Shown here: positions 8,390 through 16,922 of the stretch, piece by piece
How positions within the stretch are numbered: the first letter of the stretch is position 1
Layout of the letters: the number at the start of each line of letters is the position of its first letter
NCBI RefSeq assembly: GCF_001039005.1
Contig: NZ_LDWR01000005.1
Coordinates: 62,001 to 126,000, forward strand
Direction: 5' to 3'
From: Burkholderia cepacia
GTDB lineage: Bacteria > Pseudomonadota > Gammaproteobacteria > Burkholderiales > Burkholderiaceae
DNA length: 64,000 nucleotides
Notes under the pieces: generated by a model
Databases searched by the model: none
What the model was told of the DNA's origin: nothing
Seen by the model: the letters and a program-made list of their open reading frames with translations, nothing else
Position numbers and translations under genes: made by a program

Positions 8390-9637
8390 TCAGCGATAGA
8401 CCGGGAAACGCTGGGTCAGCTCGGCGACCTGCGCGCGCACGCGCTCGATCGTCGCTGCATCTTCCGGGTTCTCCAGCACGTCGGCGATCAGGTTGCCCAC
8501 CTTCTCCGCTTCCGCCGGACCGAAACCGCGCGTCGTCATCGCCGGCGAACCCAGGCGCACGCCGCTCGTCACGAACGGCTTTTCCGGATCGTTCGGGATC
8601 GCATTCTTGTTCACCGTGATGTGTGCCGCGCCCAGCGCCGCTTCCGCTGCCTTGCCCGTGATGTTCTTCGCACGCAGGTCCACCAGCATCACGTGGCTTT
8701 CGGTGCGGCCCGACACGATCCGCAGCCCGCGCTTCACCAGCGTTTCAGCCAGCACGCGTGCGTTCTCGACCACCTTCTCCTGGTAGGCCTTGAACTCCGG
8801 CGACAGCGCTTCCTTGAATGCCACCGCCTTCGCCGCGATCACGTGCATCAGCGGGCCGCCCTGGATGCCCGGGAAGATCGCCGAGTTGATCGGCTTCTCG
8901 TACTCGGCCTTCATCAGGATCACGCCGCCGCGCGGGCCGCGCAGGCTCTTGTGCGTCGTCGTCGTCACGAAATCCGCGTGCGGCACCGGGTTCGGATACA
9001 CGCCCGCCGCGATCAGACCCGCGTAGTGCGCCATGTCGACCATCAGGTATGCGCCCACCGACTTCGCGATCTTCGCCAGACGCTCGAAATCGATCTTCAG
9101 CGAGAACGCCGATGCGCCCGCGACGATCAGCTTCGGCTTGTGTTCCTGCGCAAGCTTCTCGGCCGCTTCGTAGTCGATGTCTTCGTTCTCGTTCAGGCCG
9201 TAGCTCACCACGTTGAACCACTTGCCCGACATGTTCACCGGCGAGCCGTGCGTCAGGTGACCACCGTGCGCGAGGCTCATGCCCATGATCGTGTCGCCCG
9301 GCTTGAGCATCGCGAAGAACACGCCCTGGTTCGCCTGCGAACCCGAGTTCGGCTGCACGTTCGCGGCTTCCGCACCGAACAGCTGCTTCACGCGCTCGAT
9401 CGCCAGTTGCTCGACCACGTCGACATACTCGCAACCGCCGTAGTAGCGCTTGCCCGGATAACCTTCCGCGTACTTGTTCGTGAGCTGCGAGCCCTGCGCG
9501 GCCATCACGGCCGGGCTCGTGTAGTTTTCCGACGCGATCAGCTCGATGTGATCTTCCTGGCGGCGGTTTTCCTGTTCGATCGCTGCGAAGACTTCGGGAT
9601 CGACGTTCGCGATGGTGCTTTGGGCTCTGTCAAACAT
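8390..9637 (-). CDS. glyA: serine hydroxymethyltransferase
   Basis: A 415-residue PLP enzyme interconverting serine plus tetrahydrofolate with glycine plus methylene-tetrahydrofolate. The PLP-lysine motif [14 protein letters not shown] is present, as are the N-terminal [14 protein letters not shown] and the [12 protein letters not shown] segment. The start [13 protein letters not shown] at 9637 matches the normal family length; an in-frame 76-residue extension upstream looks like non-coding shadow. It leads the glyA-nrdR operon. Confidence 0.97.
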   Translation of the reverse strand: MFDRAQSTIANVDPEVFAAIEQENRRQEDHIELIASENYTSPAVMAAQGSQLTNKYAEGYPGKRYYGGCEYVDVVEQLAIERVKQLFGAEAANVQPNSGSQANQGVFFAMLKPGDTIMGMSLAHGGHLTHGSPVNMSGKWFNVVSYGLNENEDIDYEAAEKLAQEHKPKLIVAGASAFSLKIDFERLAKIAKSVGAYLMVDMAHYAGLIAAGVYPNPVPHADFVTTTTHKSLRGPRGGVILMKAEYEKPINSAIFPGIQGGPLMHVIAAKAVAFKEALSPEFKAYQEKVVENARVLAETLVKRGLRIVSGRTESHVMLVDLRAKNITGKAAEAALGAAHITVNKNAIPNDPEKPFVTSGVRLGSPAMTTRGFGPAEAEKVGNLIADVLENPEDAATIERVRAQVAELTQRFPVYR

Positions 9638-10055
9638 ACGGTTTCCGTTAAGTGTGTACAGGTTGACCGGAGTGGCCGAGGACAGTGCGTTGCTGGCGGG
9701 ACCAGCTCGACGTGGCGGAAGAATCCGTATGACGCGAGGCAGGACAGCCACCGGCGATGCACGCAACGGCGCACAACGGCTGCCCAGGCGAACGGCAAAA
9801 ACGGCGCCCCGCGCTTCACGGTGGGATGCTCCACCTTGAACCCGAAGGGTTCTATCGCCAGTCACGCAGGGGTGATGAGCGCGTTAGTGTATTGGATGCG
9901 TCATGAATAGGCAACCGCACGGCAGTGCGCCTCAGGCAATTGGGGCCAGACTCTACGCGCCCGTGCCGAAACGCTTTGGCGCCTTGCCGCGGTGCGGCAA
10001 TCTCAGTAGGCTTGCGGGATACCACCCGCTACTTTGTCACCGACCAGGAGCAGCA
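9638..10055. other. 418-bp divergent intergenic region
   Basis: The gap between glyA (minus) and the SDR gene (plus). It is GC-rich with some small inverted stretches and an AGGAG just before the SDR start. I see no convincing ORF, no recognisable riboswitch core and no clear sigma-70 consensus. Confidence 0.4.
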
Positions 10056-10802
10056 ATGATCGTGTTCGTCACAGGCGCGTCCGCCGGCTTCGGCGCCGCC
10101 ATCGCCCGTGCCTTCGTCAACGGAGGCCACCGCGTCGTCGCGACCGCGCGTCGCAAGGATCGTCTCGACGCGCTCGCCGCCGAACTCGGCGATTCCCTTC
10201 TGCCGTTCGAGCTCGACGTGCGCGACCGCGCAGCCGTCGAAGCCGTGCCGGCTACCCTTCCCGCCGAATTCGCGGCGCTCGACGTGCTCGTCAACAACGC
10301 CGGCCTCGCGCTCGGCGTCGAACCGGCCCAGAAGGCCAGCCTCGACGAATGGCACACGATGATCGACACGAACTGCACGGGCCTCGTCACGGTCACGCAT
10401 GCGCTTCTGCCCGGCATGATCGCGCGCGGCCGCGGCCACATCTTCAATCTCGGTTCGGTTGCCGGCACCTATCCGTATCCGGGCGGGAACGTATACGGCG
10501 CGACCAAGGCTTTCGTCCGACAATTCAGCCTGAACCTGCGCGCCGACCTGCTCGGCACGCCGCTGCGCGTCACCGACATCGAGCCAGGCCTGTGCGGCGG
10601 CACGGAGTTCTCCAACGTCCGCTTCCGCGGCGACGACACGAAGGCCGCGAACGTCTACCAGAACGTCCAGCCACTCACGGCCGAGGACATCGCCGACACG
10701 ATCTACTGGATCGCGACGCGCCCGGCGCACGTGAACATCAACACGATCGAGATGATGCCGGTCGCCCAGGCGCCGGCCGGCCTCACGATCCATCGCGGCT
10801 GA
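10056..10802 (+). CDS. ydfG: SDR-family oxidoreductase (YdfG-type)
   Basis: A 248-residue short-chain dehydrogenase with the nucleotide-binding motif TGASAGFG at residues 6-13, the NNAG motif (VLVNNAGLAL) and the catalytic Ser/Tyr/Lys set (GSVAG and YGATK). The overall pattern, including FSNVRFRGD and the ending PAGLTIHR, matches YdfG, an NADP-dependent 3-hydroxy acid dehydrogenase acting on serine, L-allo-threonine and 3-hydroxypropionate. The start at 10056 follows AGGAG; the longer upstream frame lacks SDR character. Confidence 0.87.
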   Translation: MIVFVTGASAGFGAAIARAFVNGGHRVVATARRKDRLDALAAELGDSLLPFELDVRDRAAVEAVPATLPAEFAALDVLVNNAGLALGVEPAQKASLDEWHTMIDTNCTGLVTVTHALLPGMIARGRGHIFNLGSVAGTYPYPGGNVYGATKAFVRQFSLNLRADLLGTPLRVTDIEPGLCGGTEFSNVRFRGDDTKAANVYQNVQPLTAEDIADTIYWIATRPAHVNINTIEMMPVAQAPAGLTIHRG

Positions 10803-10810
10803 CACACCGG

Positions 10811-10847
10811 GCACACCGCGGCCGCCTCCGGCCGGCCCGCGGTGTGC
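10811..10847. other. strong hairpin downstream of the SDR gene
   Basis: GCACACCGCGG (10811-10821) pairs perfectly with CCGCGGTGTGC (10837-10847). There is no T run, so it may be an RNA 3' end stabiliser or a weak terminator between the SDR gene and ybgC. Confidence 0.45.
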
Positions 10848-10916
10848 TACGTCGTACTACATTCCGTTACGAAACCGTTACGAATCCGGTTCCCGCCTTC
10901 CGGTAGAATGCGCGCC

Positions 10917-11393
10917 ATGACTCAGCCTACCCGCCCCCCGGAAGCGCCTTCCGGCTTTACCTGGCCGGTGCGCGTGTACTACGAGGATACCGATGCAGGC
11001 GGCATCGTCTTCTATGCCAACTACCTGAAGTTCTTCGAACGCGCCCGCACCGAGTGGTTGCGCGCATGCGGCATCGACCAGCGCCGGCTCGCCGACGATA
11101 CCGACGCGATCTTCATCGTCCGCAGCACGTCGCTCGACTACCGCGCGCCGGCGCGACTCGACGACACGCTGGCGATCACGAGCCGGCCCGGACGCATCGG
11201 CCGCGCATCGGTGGAATTCACGCAGGAAGCCTGGTGTGGCGACACGCTGCTCGTGGCCGGACACATCCGCCTCGGCTGCGTCGACCGTACCGGCATCCGG
11301 CCCGCGGCCATCCCGCCGGTCGTGCTCGACGCACTGCACCGCGGGCCCGTCATCGAGGCCGGGCAGACTGTATTGTCAACGAAGCTCGCATGA
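10917..11393 (+). CDS. ybgC: acyl-CoA thioesterase YbgC (tol-pal associated)
   Basis: A 158-residue hotdog-fold thioesterase containing VYYEDTDAGGIVFYANYLKF, where the Asp is the catalytic residue of the 4-hydroxybenzoyl-CoA thioesterase class. It heads the tol-pal cluster, as in most proteobacteria. The ATG at 10917 gives the usual length, whereas an upstream ATG at 10842 would add residues unlike the family. The 130-bp gap to tolQ could hold an internal promoter. Confidence 0.93.
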   Translation: MTQPTRPPEAPSGFTWPVRVYYEDTDAGGIVFYANYLKFFERARTEWLRACGIDQRRLADDTDAIFIVRSTSLDYRAPARLDDTLAITSRPGRIGRASVEFTQEAWCGDTLLVAGHIRLGCVDRTGIRPAAIPPVVLDALHRGPVIEAGQTVLSTKLA

Positions 11394-11523
11394 GCGCCGT
11401 TTAGACAAAGCCTATGAACTTGCCTTCCTGATTCGATACTAAGCAAGGTTCGGCGCCAGGCATGGCCGGCGCGCCGCGCCACACGCATACCGGGCGCCCC
11501 GAAGGGACGTTACTCAAACCTCT

Positions 11524-12201
11524 ATGAACACTTCTCAAGACCTGTCGATCATTTCCCTCGTCCTCAACGCGAGCGTGCTGGCCCAGGCCGTGATGGGGCT
11601 GCTGCTGCTGCTGTCGCTGATGTCGTGGACCTTCATCTTCCGCAAGTGGTTTGCGATCCGCCGCGCGCGTGTGCAGACCGAACGCTTCGAGAAGGATTTC
11701 TGGTCGGGCGGCGACCTGCAGGCGCTGTACCAGAGCGCGGCCAACAACCGCCACACGATCGGCGCGCTCGAGCGGATCTTCGAATCGGGGATGCGCGAAT
11801 TCCTGAAGGGGAAGGAAAAGCGCATCAGCGATCCGGGCCTCGTGCTCGACGGTGCACGCCGCGCGATGCGCGCGTCGTTCCAGCGTGAAATGGACGTGCT
11901 CGAAGCAAACCTCGCATTCCTCGCATCGGTCGGCTCGGTCAGCCCGTACATCGGTCTGTTCGGCACGGTCTGGGGGATCATGAACTCGTTCCGCGGCCTC
12001 GCGAACGTGCAGCAGGCCACGCTCGCGAACGTCGCACCGGGCATCGCCGAGGCGCTCGTCGCCACCGCGATCGGCCTGTTCGCCGCGATTCCGGCCGTGG
12101 TCGCGTACAACCGTTACGCGCACGACATCGACCGCCTCGCGATCCGCTTCGAGACCTTCATCGAAGAGTTCTCGAACATCCTGCAGCGTCAGGCCCAGTA
12201 A
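11524..12201 (+). CDS. tolQ: Tol-Pal system proton channel subunit TolQ
   Basis: A 225-residue inner-membrane protein of the MotA/TolQ/ExbB family with three membrane helices (about residues 18-38, 137-157 and 172-192). It includes SVSPYIGLFGTVWGIM and APGIAEALVATAIGLFAAIP, the conserved channel helices. With TolR it harvests proton-motive force to drive TolA in outer-membrane constriction during division. It starts the tolQRAB-pal-cpoB run, 10 bp before tolR. Confidence 0.97.
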   Translation: MNTSQDLSIISLVLNASVLAQAVMGLLLLLSLMSWTFIFRKWFAIRRARVQTERFEKDFWSGGDLQALYQSAANNRHTIGALERIFESGMREFLKGKEKRISDPGLVLDGARRAMRASFQREMDVLEANLAFLASVGSVSPYIGLFGTVWGIMNSFRGLANVQQATLANVAPGIAEALVATAIGLFAAIPAVVAYNRYAHDIDRLAIRFETFIEEFSNILQRQAQ

Positions 12202-12211
12202 GGAGCGCGCC

Positions 12212-12661
12212 ATGGCAGGAAGTCCCATCCGATCCAGCATGCGCGGCGGCCGCTCGCGCCGTGCAATGGCCGACATCAACGTCGTGCCGTACATCGACGT
12301 GATGCTGGTGCTGCTCGTGATCTTCATGGTCACCGCACCGCTCGTCGCCCCGTCGATCATCAATCTGCCGACCGTCGGCAATGCCGCGCCGCAGGAGCAG
12401 ACCCCGCCCGTCGTCGTCAACATCAAGGCCGACCGCACGATGAGCGTCAAGTACAAGGGCGACTCGGGCGCGACCCAGGAAGACACGATGACGAAGGCCG
12501 AGCTCGACGGCTTCATCTCGGCCCGGCAGGCCGATCATCCGGACCAGCCGGTCGTGATCGCGGCCGACAAGACCGTGCAGTACGATGCGGTGATGACCGT
12601 GATGTCCGATCTGAAGGCGCGCGGCGTCAAGCGCGTCGGTCTCCTCGTCAAATCGCAATGA
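12212..12661 (+). CDS. tolR: Tol-Pal system protein TolR
   Basis: A 149-residue ExbD/TolR-family protein: a short cytoplasmic N-terminus, one membrane helix (VVPYIDVMLVLLVIFMV) carrying the conserved proton-translocating Asp, and a periplasmic domain ending KRVGLLVKS. It partners TolQ. Its stop overlaps the tolA start by 4 bp (ATGA), indicating translational coupling. Confidence 0.97.
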   Translation: MAGSPIRSSMRGGRSRRAMADINVVPYIDVMLVLLVIFMVTAPLVAPSIINLPTVGNAAPQEQTPPVVVNIKADRTMSVKYKGDSGATQEDTMTKAELDGFISARQADHPDQPVVIAADKTVQYDAVMTVMSDLKARGVKRVGLLVKSQ

Positions 12662-13695
12662 ACCCGCAGCAATCCACGCGCGGCACCGGCTACCCGCCTC
12701 AGCCTCCCCGCGAGCGCGGCACGTGGCGCGCGTTCGCGCTCGCCGCGCTGATGCACGTGCTGCTCGCGCTGTTCCTCTATCACGGCGTGCAGTGGCAGAA
12801 CAGCACGCCGGCCGGCGCCGAAGCCGAGCTGTGGACCGAGGTGCCCGACGTCGCCGCGCCGCGGCCCGTCGTGACGCCGCCCGCGAAGGTCGCGCCGCCC
12901 CCTCCCCCGGTGCGCGACGAGCAGGCCGACATCGCGCTGCAGCAGAAGAAGCGGCAGCAGGAAGCGGCCGCGCGCGAAGCGCTGCTCGAGCAGCAGCGCC
13001 GCGCGCAGCAACTGAAGGCCCAGCAGGAAGACGACGCCCGGCGCGCGCAGCTCGCGGCACAGCAGGCTGCCGCGCTCGCCGCGCAGAAGGCCGCGGAACG
13101 CGACAGGCAGAAGCAGGCCGACAAGCTCAAGCAACAGCAGCTCGCCGAGCAGCAGAAGCTCGAACAGCAGAAACTTCAGCAGCAGAAGCAGGCACAGCTC
13201 GAGGCGCAACAGGCGGCGAAGGCCAAGTCCGACGCGGCCGCGAAGGCAAAGGCGGAAGCCCAGGCAAAGGCGAAGGCCGAAGCGAAGGCTAACGCGGCGG
13301 CAAATGCCAAGCTCGACCGCGAGCGCAGCGCGCGTCTCGCGCAGATGCAGGGCCTGTCCGGCGCCGGCGAAGGCGGCGGCGAAGGCCTCGCGAAGAGCGG
13401 CACCGGCACGGGCTCCGGCGGCAATGCCGCCACGCCCGGCTATGCTGACAAGGTGCGCCGCCGCGTCAAGCCGAACATCGTCTGGACCGGCGAGCGCGCA
13501 GGCCTGACCACCGTCGTCAAGATTCGGTGCACGCCGACCGGTGACGTATTGAGCGCATCGGTCTCCCGCTCCAGCGGGAATTCGGGGTGGGATCAAGCCG
13601 TGGTCAGTGCGATCCACGCGTCGGTCCCGTTGCCGCCCGATTCTAACGGTCGTACCCCGTCTGACATTACGATTACCTTCAAGGCGGCGGAGTGA
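12658..13695 (+). CDS. tolA: Tol-Pal system protein TolA
   Basis: A 345-residue energy transducer. An N-terminal membrane helix (about residues 23-40) is followed by a Pro-rich linker. A long Ala/Gln/Lys/Glu-rich helical domain (about 80-220) spans the periplasm, then comes a Gly-rich hinge and a C-terminal TonB/TolA-like domain (VRRRVKPNIVW through LPPDSNGRTPSDITITF) that contacts TolB and Pal. The overall size is shorter than the E. coli protein but normal for beta-proteobacteria. It lies between tolR and tolB. Confidence 0.95.
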   Translation: MNPQQSTRGTGYPPQPPRERGTWRAFALAALMHVLLALFLYHGVQWQNSTPAGAEAELWTEVPDVAAPRPVVTPPAKVAPPPPPVRDEQADIALQQKKRQQEAAAREALLEQQRRAQQLKAQQEDDARRAQLAAQQAAALAAQKAAERDRQKQADKLKQQQLAEQQKLEQQKLQQQKQAQLEAQQAAKAKSDAAAKAKAEAQAKAKAEAKANAAANAKLDRERSARLAQMQGLSGAGEGGGEGLAKSGTGTGSGGNAATPGYADKVRRRVKPNIVWTGERAGLTTVVKIRCTPTGDVLSASVSRSSGNSGWDQAVVSAIHASVPLPPDSNGRTPSDITITFKAAE

Positions 13696-13806
13696 AAGGA
13701 AATACGCTTACACTCCGTGCGTCGCTGTCAGACGGGAACGAATCGGGTATTTTTACTGTCTCTCTGCGGTTGCGCAGCGATCCAAGCCATACGGGAAGCA
13801 AGAAGC

Positions 13807-15105
13807 ATGAGTTTGATGACAAAGCTAGGTTTCAGGGCACTCGTGGCCTCGTGTCTGATTACGGCGGGCAGCGCCGCTAACGCCCAGGTCAACGTGCTGA
13901 TCACCGGTGTCGGGTCGACCCAGTTCCCCATTGCCACCGCGAATTTCGCGAATGAGGCAGGCCTGCCACAGCAGGTCACGTCGATCGTCCGCTCCGACCT
14001 CGCCCGCAGCGGCAAATTCACCAACATCGACGCGGGCAGCACGCCCGTGCCCGAGACCGCCTCGGTCGATCTTGGCGCATGGAAGGCCAAGGGCGCGAAT
14101 GCGTTCGTCGCCGGCAGCGTGAACCGCGAAGCGAGCGGCCAGTACAAGGTCAACTTCATCCTGTACGACACCGTGAAGCAGCAAAGCCTCGGCGGCCTGA
14201 CGCTGGTGGCCGCAAACGACGGATCGCTGCGCAAGGTCGGCCATCAGATCGCCGACTACATCTATCAGAAGCTGCTTGGCACACGTGGCGTGTTCGCCAC
14301 GCGGCTGTCGTACGTGGTCAAGATCGGCAACAAGTACAAGCTGCAGGTCTCCGATTCCGACGGACAAAATGCGATTAGCGCATTGACGAGCGCCGAACCG
14401 ATCATCTCGCCGGCCTGGTCGCCGAACGGTACGAAGGTCGCGTACGTGTCGTTCGAGCGCAAGAAGCCGATCGTCTACATCCATGACCTGCCGACCGGCC
14501 ACCGCTACATCGTCTCCGACCAGAAGGGCAACAACAGCGCGCCGGCGTGGTCGCCGGACAGCAACACGCTCGCCGTCGCGCTGTCGCTCACGGGCAATAC
14601 GCAAATCTATACGGTCAATGCGAACGGCGGCGGCCTGCGCCGTCTCACGCAGAGCAGCTCGATCGACACCGAGCCGTACTATTCGCCGGACGGCCGCTGG
14701 ATCTACTTCACGAGCGATCGCGGCGGCGCGCCGCAAATCTACCGGATGCCCGCACAGGGCGAAAGCGCCGGTGCCGCGCAGCGCGTGACCTTCACCGGCA
14801 GCTACAACACGAGCCCGCGCGTGAGCCCGGACGGCAAGCAGCTTGCCTACATCTCCCGCACGGGCGGGGGCTTCAAGCTGTATGTGCAGGATCTGCAATC
14901 CGGCGCGGCGAACGCCATCACGAATACGAACCACGACGAATCGCCGAGCTTCGCGGCAAACGGCCAGTACCTTCTGTACGCTACCCAGTCGGGTGGTCGC
15001 AACGTTCTGGCTGCAGTGCCCTCCGACGGCAGCGCGCCGCCACAGATCCTGTCCGTCCAGGGCGGCTCCGTTCGTGAGCCGTCGTGGGGGCCCTTCATGC
15101 AATGA
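13807..15105 (+). CDS. tolB: Tol-Pal system beta-propeller protein TolB
   Basis: A 432-residue periplasmic protein with a Sec signal peptide cleaved near ANA|QVNV, an N-terminal alpha/beta domain and a C-terminal propeller made of [16 protein letters not shown] repeats ([50 protein letters not shown]). It binds Pal and the TolA C-terminus. The ATG at 13807 is chosen because it begins the signal peptide; a longer frame start at 13717 does not give one. Confidence 0.97.
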   Translation: MSLMTKLGFRALVASCLITAGSAANAQVNVLITGVGSTQFPIATANFANEAGLPQQVTSIVRSDLARSGKFTNIDAGSTPVPETASVDLGAWKAKGANAFVAGSVNREASGQYKVNFILYDTVKQQSLGGLTLVAANDGSLRKVGHQIADYIYQKLLGTRGVFATRLSYVVKIGNKYKLQVSDSDGQNAISALTSAEPIISPAWSPNGTKVAYVSFERKKPIVYIHDLPTGHRYIVSDQKGNNSAPAWSPDSNTLAVALSLTGNTQIYTVNANGGGLRRLTQSSSIDTEPYYSPDGRWIYFTSDRGGAPQIYRMPAQGESAGAAQRVTFTGSYNTSPRVSPDGKQLAYISRTGGGFKLYVQDLQSGAANAITNTNHDESPSFAANGQYLLYATQSGGRNVLAAVPSDGSAPPQILSVQGGSVREPSWGPFMQ

Positions 15106-15122
15106 CCACAAGGAGAGTAACC

Positions 15123-15635
15123 ATGATGTCGAATAAAGCTCGTCTGGCCCTGGCCGTGATGATGATCAGCGCGCTCGCAGCGTGCAAGTCGGGCGTGAAG
15201 CTCGACGACAAGGCAAACAACGCGGGTGCGGTAAGCACGCAGCCGAGCGCCGACAACGTCGCGCAAGTGAACGTCGATCCGCTGAACGACCCGAACAGCC
15301 CGCTCGCGAAGCGCAGCATCTACTTCGACTTCGACAGCTATTCGGTGAAGGACGACTACCAGTCGCTGATGCAGCAACACGCTCAGTACCTGAAGAGCCA
15401 CCCGCAGCGCCACGTGCTGATCCAGGGCAACACCGACGAACGCGGCACGAGCGAGTACAACCTCGCGCTGGGCCAGAAGCGTGCGGAAGCCGTCCGCCGT
15501 GCGATGGCACTGCTCGGCGTGTCCGATTCGCAAATGGAAGCCGTGAGCCTCGGCAAGGAAAAGCCGCAGGCAACGGGTCACGACGAAGCATCGTGGGCGC
15601 AGAACCGTCGCGCCGACCTCGTCTACCAACAGTAA
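15123..15635 (+). CDS. pal: peptidoglycan-associated lipoprotein Pal
   Basis: A 170-residue outer-membrane lipoprotein. The signal peptide ends in the lipobox ALAAC with the lipidated Cys21, and an OmpA-like peptidoglycan-binding domain follows (IYFDFDSYSVKDDYQSL and GNTDERGTSEYNLALGQKRA). It anchors the outer membrane to peptidoglycan and binds TolB. GGAG (AAGGAGAG) lies upstream of the ATG at 15123. It is followed by cpoB after 19 bp. Confidence 0.97.
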   Translation: MMSNKARLALAVMMISALAACKSGVKLDDKANNAGAVSTQPSADNVAQVNVDPLNDPNSPLAKRSIYFDFDSYSVKDDYQSLMQQHAQYLKSHPQRHVLIQGNTDERGTSEYNLALGQKRAEAVRRAMALLGVSDSQMEAVSLGKEKPQATGHDEASWAQNRRADLVYQQ

Positions 15636-15654
15636 GTAACGGAAGAATCGCCGT

Positions 15655-16404
15655 ATGACGCACCGTGTATCCTGGCTGCGCGTTGCCGCAGCAATCTGCG
15701 TCGCGGGCGCGGCGTGGTCGGCCGCGCCGGCGCACGCCGGCGTGTTCGACGACAACGAAGCGCGCCGCGCCGTGCTCGACCTGCGCAGCAAGACCGACAA
15801 CCTGGCAAGCCAGCTGTCGGCCGCCCAGCGTACGATCCTCGATCAAACCAGCCGTCTCGACCAGCTGAACCAGCAGGTCGCGACACTGCGCGGCGAGAAC
15901 GAGGACCTGACGAACCGGCTGACGACGCTCGAGCGGCAGCAGAAGGAGTACTACCAGGATCTCGACACGCGGCTCAAGAAGTTCGAGCCGCAGCAGGCGA
16001 CGATCGACGGCGTCGAAGGCACCGTGCAGCCGGGTGAGACGGATGCGCTCAGCGCGGCGCAGCAGCAGTTCCGCAACGGCAACTTCAAGGCGGCGGCGGC
16101 TTCGTTCCGCAGCTTCATCGCGAAGTATCCGCAGAGCCCCTACCAGCCGACCGCGCAGTACTGGCTCGGCAACGCGCAATACGCGCTGCGCGACTACCGC
16201 GGTTCGACTGCGACGTGGCAAGGGATCGTCAGCAAGTTCCCGCAGCACCCGCGCGCGGCCGACGCGCTCGTGGCGATCGGTACGAACCAGCTCGAACAAG
16301 GCCAGAAGGCGGCCGCAAAGAAGACGTTCGAGCAGGTTGTTTCGCAGTACGCCGGGTCGAACGCGGCGCAGACGGCACAGGGCAAGCTCGAAACGATCAA
16401 ATAA
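15655..16404 (+). CDS. cpoB: cell division coordinator CpoB (YbgF)
   Basis: A 249-residue periplasmic protein. The signal peptide ends near AHA|GVFDD, followed by a coiled-coil trimerisation segment rich in Gln/Leu (residues about 30-100) and C-terminal TPR repeats (AAAASFRSFIAKYP, YWLGNAQYALRDY, ALVAIGTNQLEQGQ). CpoB coordinates PBP1B and Tol function at the septum. It is the last gene of the tol-pal operon. Confidence 0.95.
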   Translation: MTHRVSWLRVAAAICVAGAAWSAAPAHAGVFDDNEARRAVLDLRSKTDNLASQLSAAQRTILDQTSRLDQLNQQVATLRGENEDLTNRLTTLERQQKEYYQDLDTRLKKFEPQQATIDGVEGTVQPGETDALSAAQQQFRNGNFKAAAASFRSFIAKYPQSPYQPTAQYWLGNAQYALRDYRGSTATWQGIVSKFPQHPRAADALVAIGTNQLEQGQKAAAKKTFEQVVSQYAGSNAAQTAQGKLETIK

Positions 16405-16420
16405 TTATCGTGGCGGATTG

Positions 16421-16449
16421 TTGACGCACTAACAATCCGTCGCTATAAT
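16421..16449 (+). promoter_or_regulatory. sigma-70 promoter upstream of tRNA-Lys
   Basis: TTGACG (16421-16426) and TATAAT (16444-16449) with a 17-bp spacer, close to consensus. It lies 16 bp after the cpoB stop and 117 bp before the tRNA, so the tRNA precursor should carry a 5' leader of about 110 nt. Confidence 0.85.
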
Positions 16450-16565
16450 CTTTTGCTCTTCGGGTCGTCGGCTGCAGTTGATGGAGCAGCGGACTTCACC
16501 GGGATACGCACAGTCAACAGTCTGACGCCGTCGTTTCCCGGTTCTCGAGCAGTTTTTGAGCACGT

Positions 16566-16642
16566 GGGGTGGTAACTCAGTTGGTTAGAGTATCTGACTT
16601 TTAATCAGAGAGTCGAGGGTTCGAGTCCCTCCCACCCTACCA
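16566..16642 (+). tRNA. tRNA-Lys (anticodon TTT)
   Basis: A 77-nt cloverleaf with encoded CCA (16640-16642). The anticodon stem TCTGA/TCAGA encloses CTTTTAA with anticodon TTT at 16600-16602; the T arm is GAGGG-TTCGAGT-CCCTC. The acceptor stem GGGGTGG pairs with CCACCCT, giving a G1-U72 wobble at the first pair. Preceded by a strong promoter and followed by a terminator. Confidence 0.96.
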
Positions 16643-16667
16643 TCTATCTTTTAGATAGTTGTAATTG

Positions 16668-16692
16668 AAGCCTCCCGCGCGGAGGCTTTTTT
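16668..16692 (+). terminator. intrinsic terminator after tRNA-Lys
   Basis: AAGCCTCC (16668-16675), CGCGC loop, GGAGGCTT (16681-16688), running into a T tract to 16692. Confidence 0.9.
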
Positions 16693-16922
16693 GCGTCTGC
16701 TTTCTGCGCGTCGAATTCGCAATTTCGACTTCTCAGTTCCGATCGAATACGCAAGCATCCGGCATCCTTCCCGACGCGCCGGATGACTCAAGGCTCATCG
16801 CCTAGCAGGATGCAAGAAGGGGCTCGACAGCAATGCCAAGCCCCTGTTCCTTCGGCTCGCGCCCAGCACTGGCCATCGCTACGGCCCACGCGCCTGCAAA
16901 CAAGCCACAATCACCCTGTCCA
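16693..16922. other. intergenic region with a weak minus-strand terminator
   Basis: No gene is seen. GGGGCT (16819-16824) pairs with AGCCCC (16839-16844). Read on the minus strand the hairpin is followed by TTCTT, so it could end transcription of the NHL-repeat gene that stops at 16923. Confidence 0.35.

Noticed and set aside
7838..9910. 690-codon open frame on the plus strand across nrdR and glyA
   Set aside because: Antisense shadow of two highly conserved genes; the translation is Arg/His-rich and lacks any family motif.
9638..10055. riboswitch upstream of glyA
   Set aside because: The leader has no recognisable glycine, SAH or THF aptamer core and no leader terminator.
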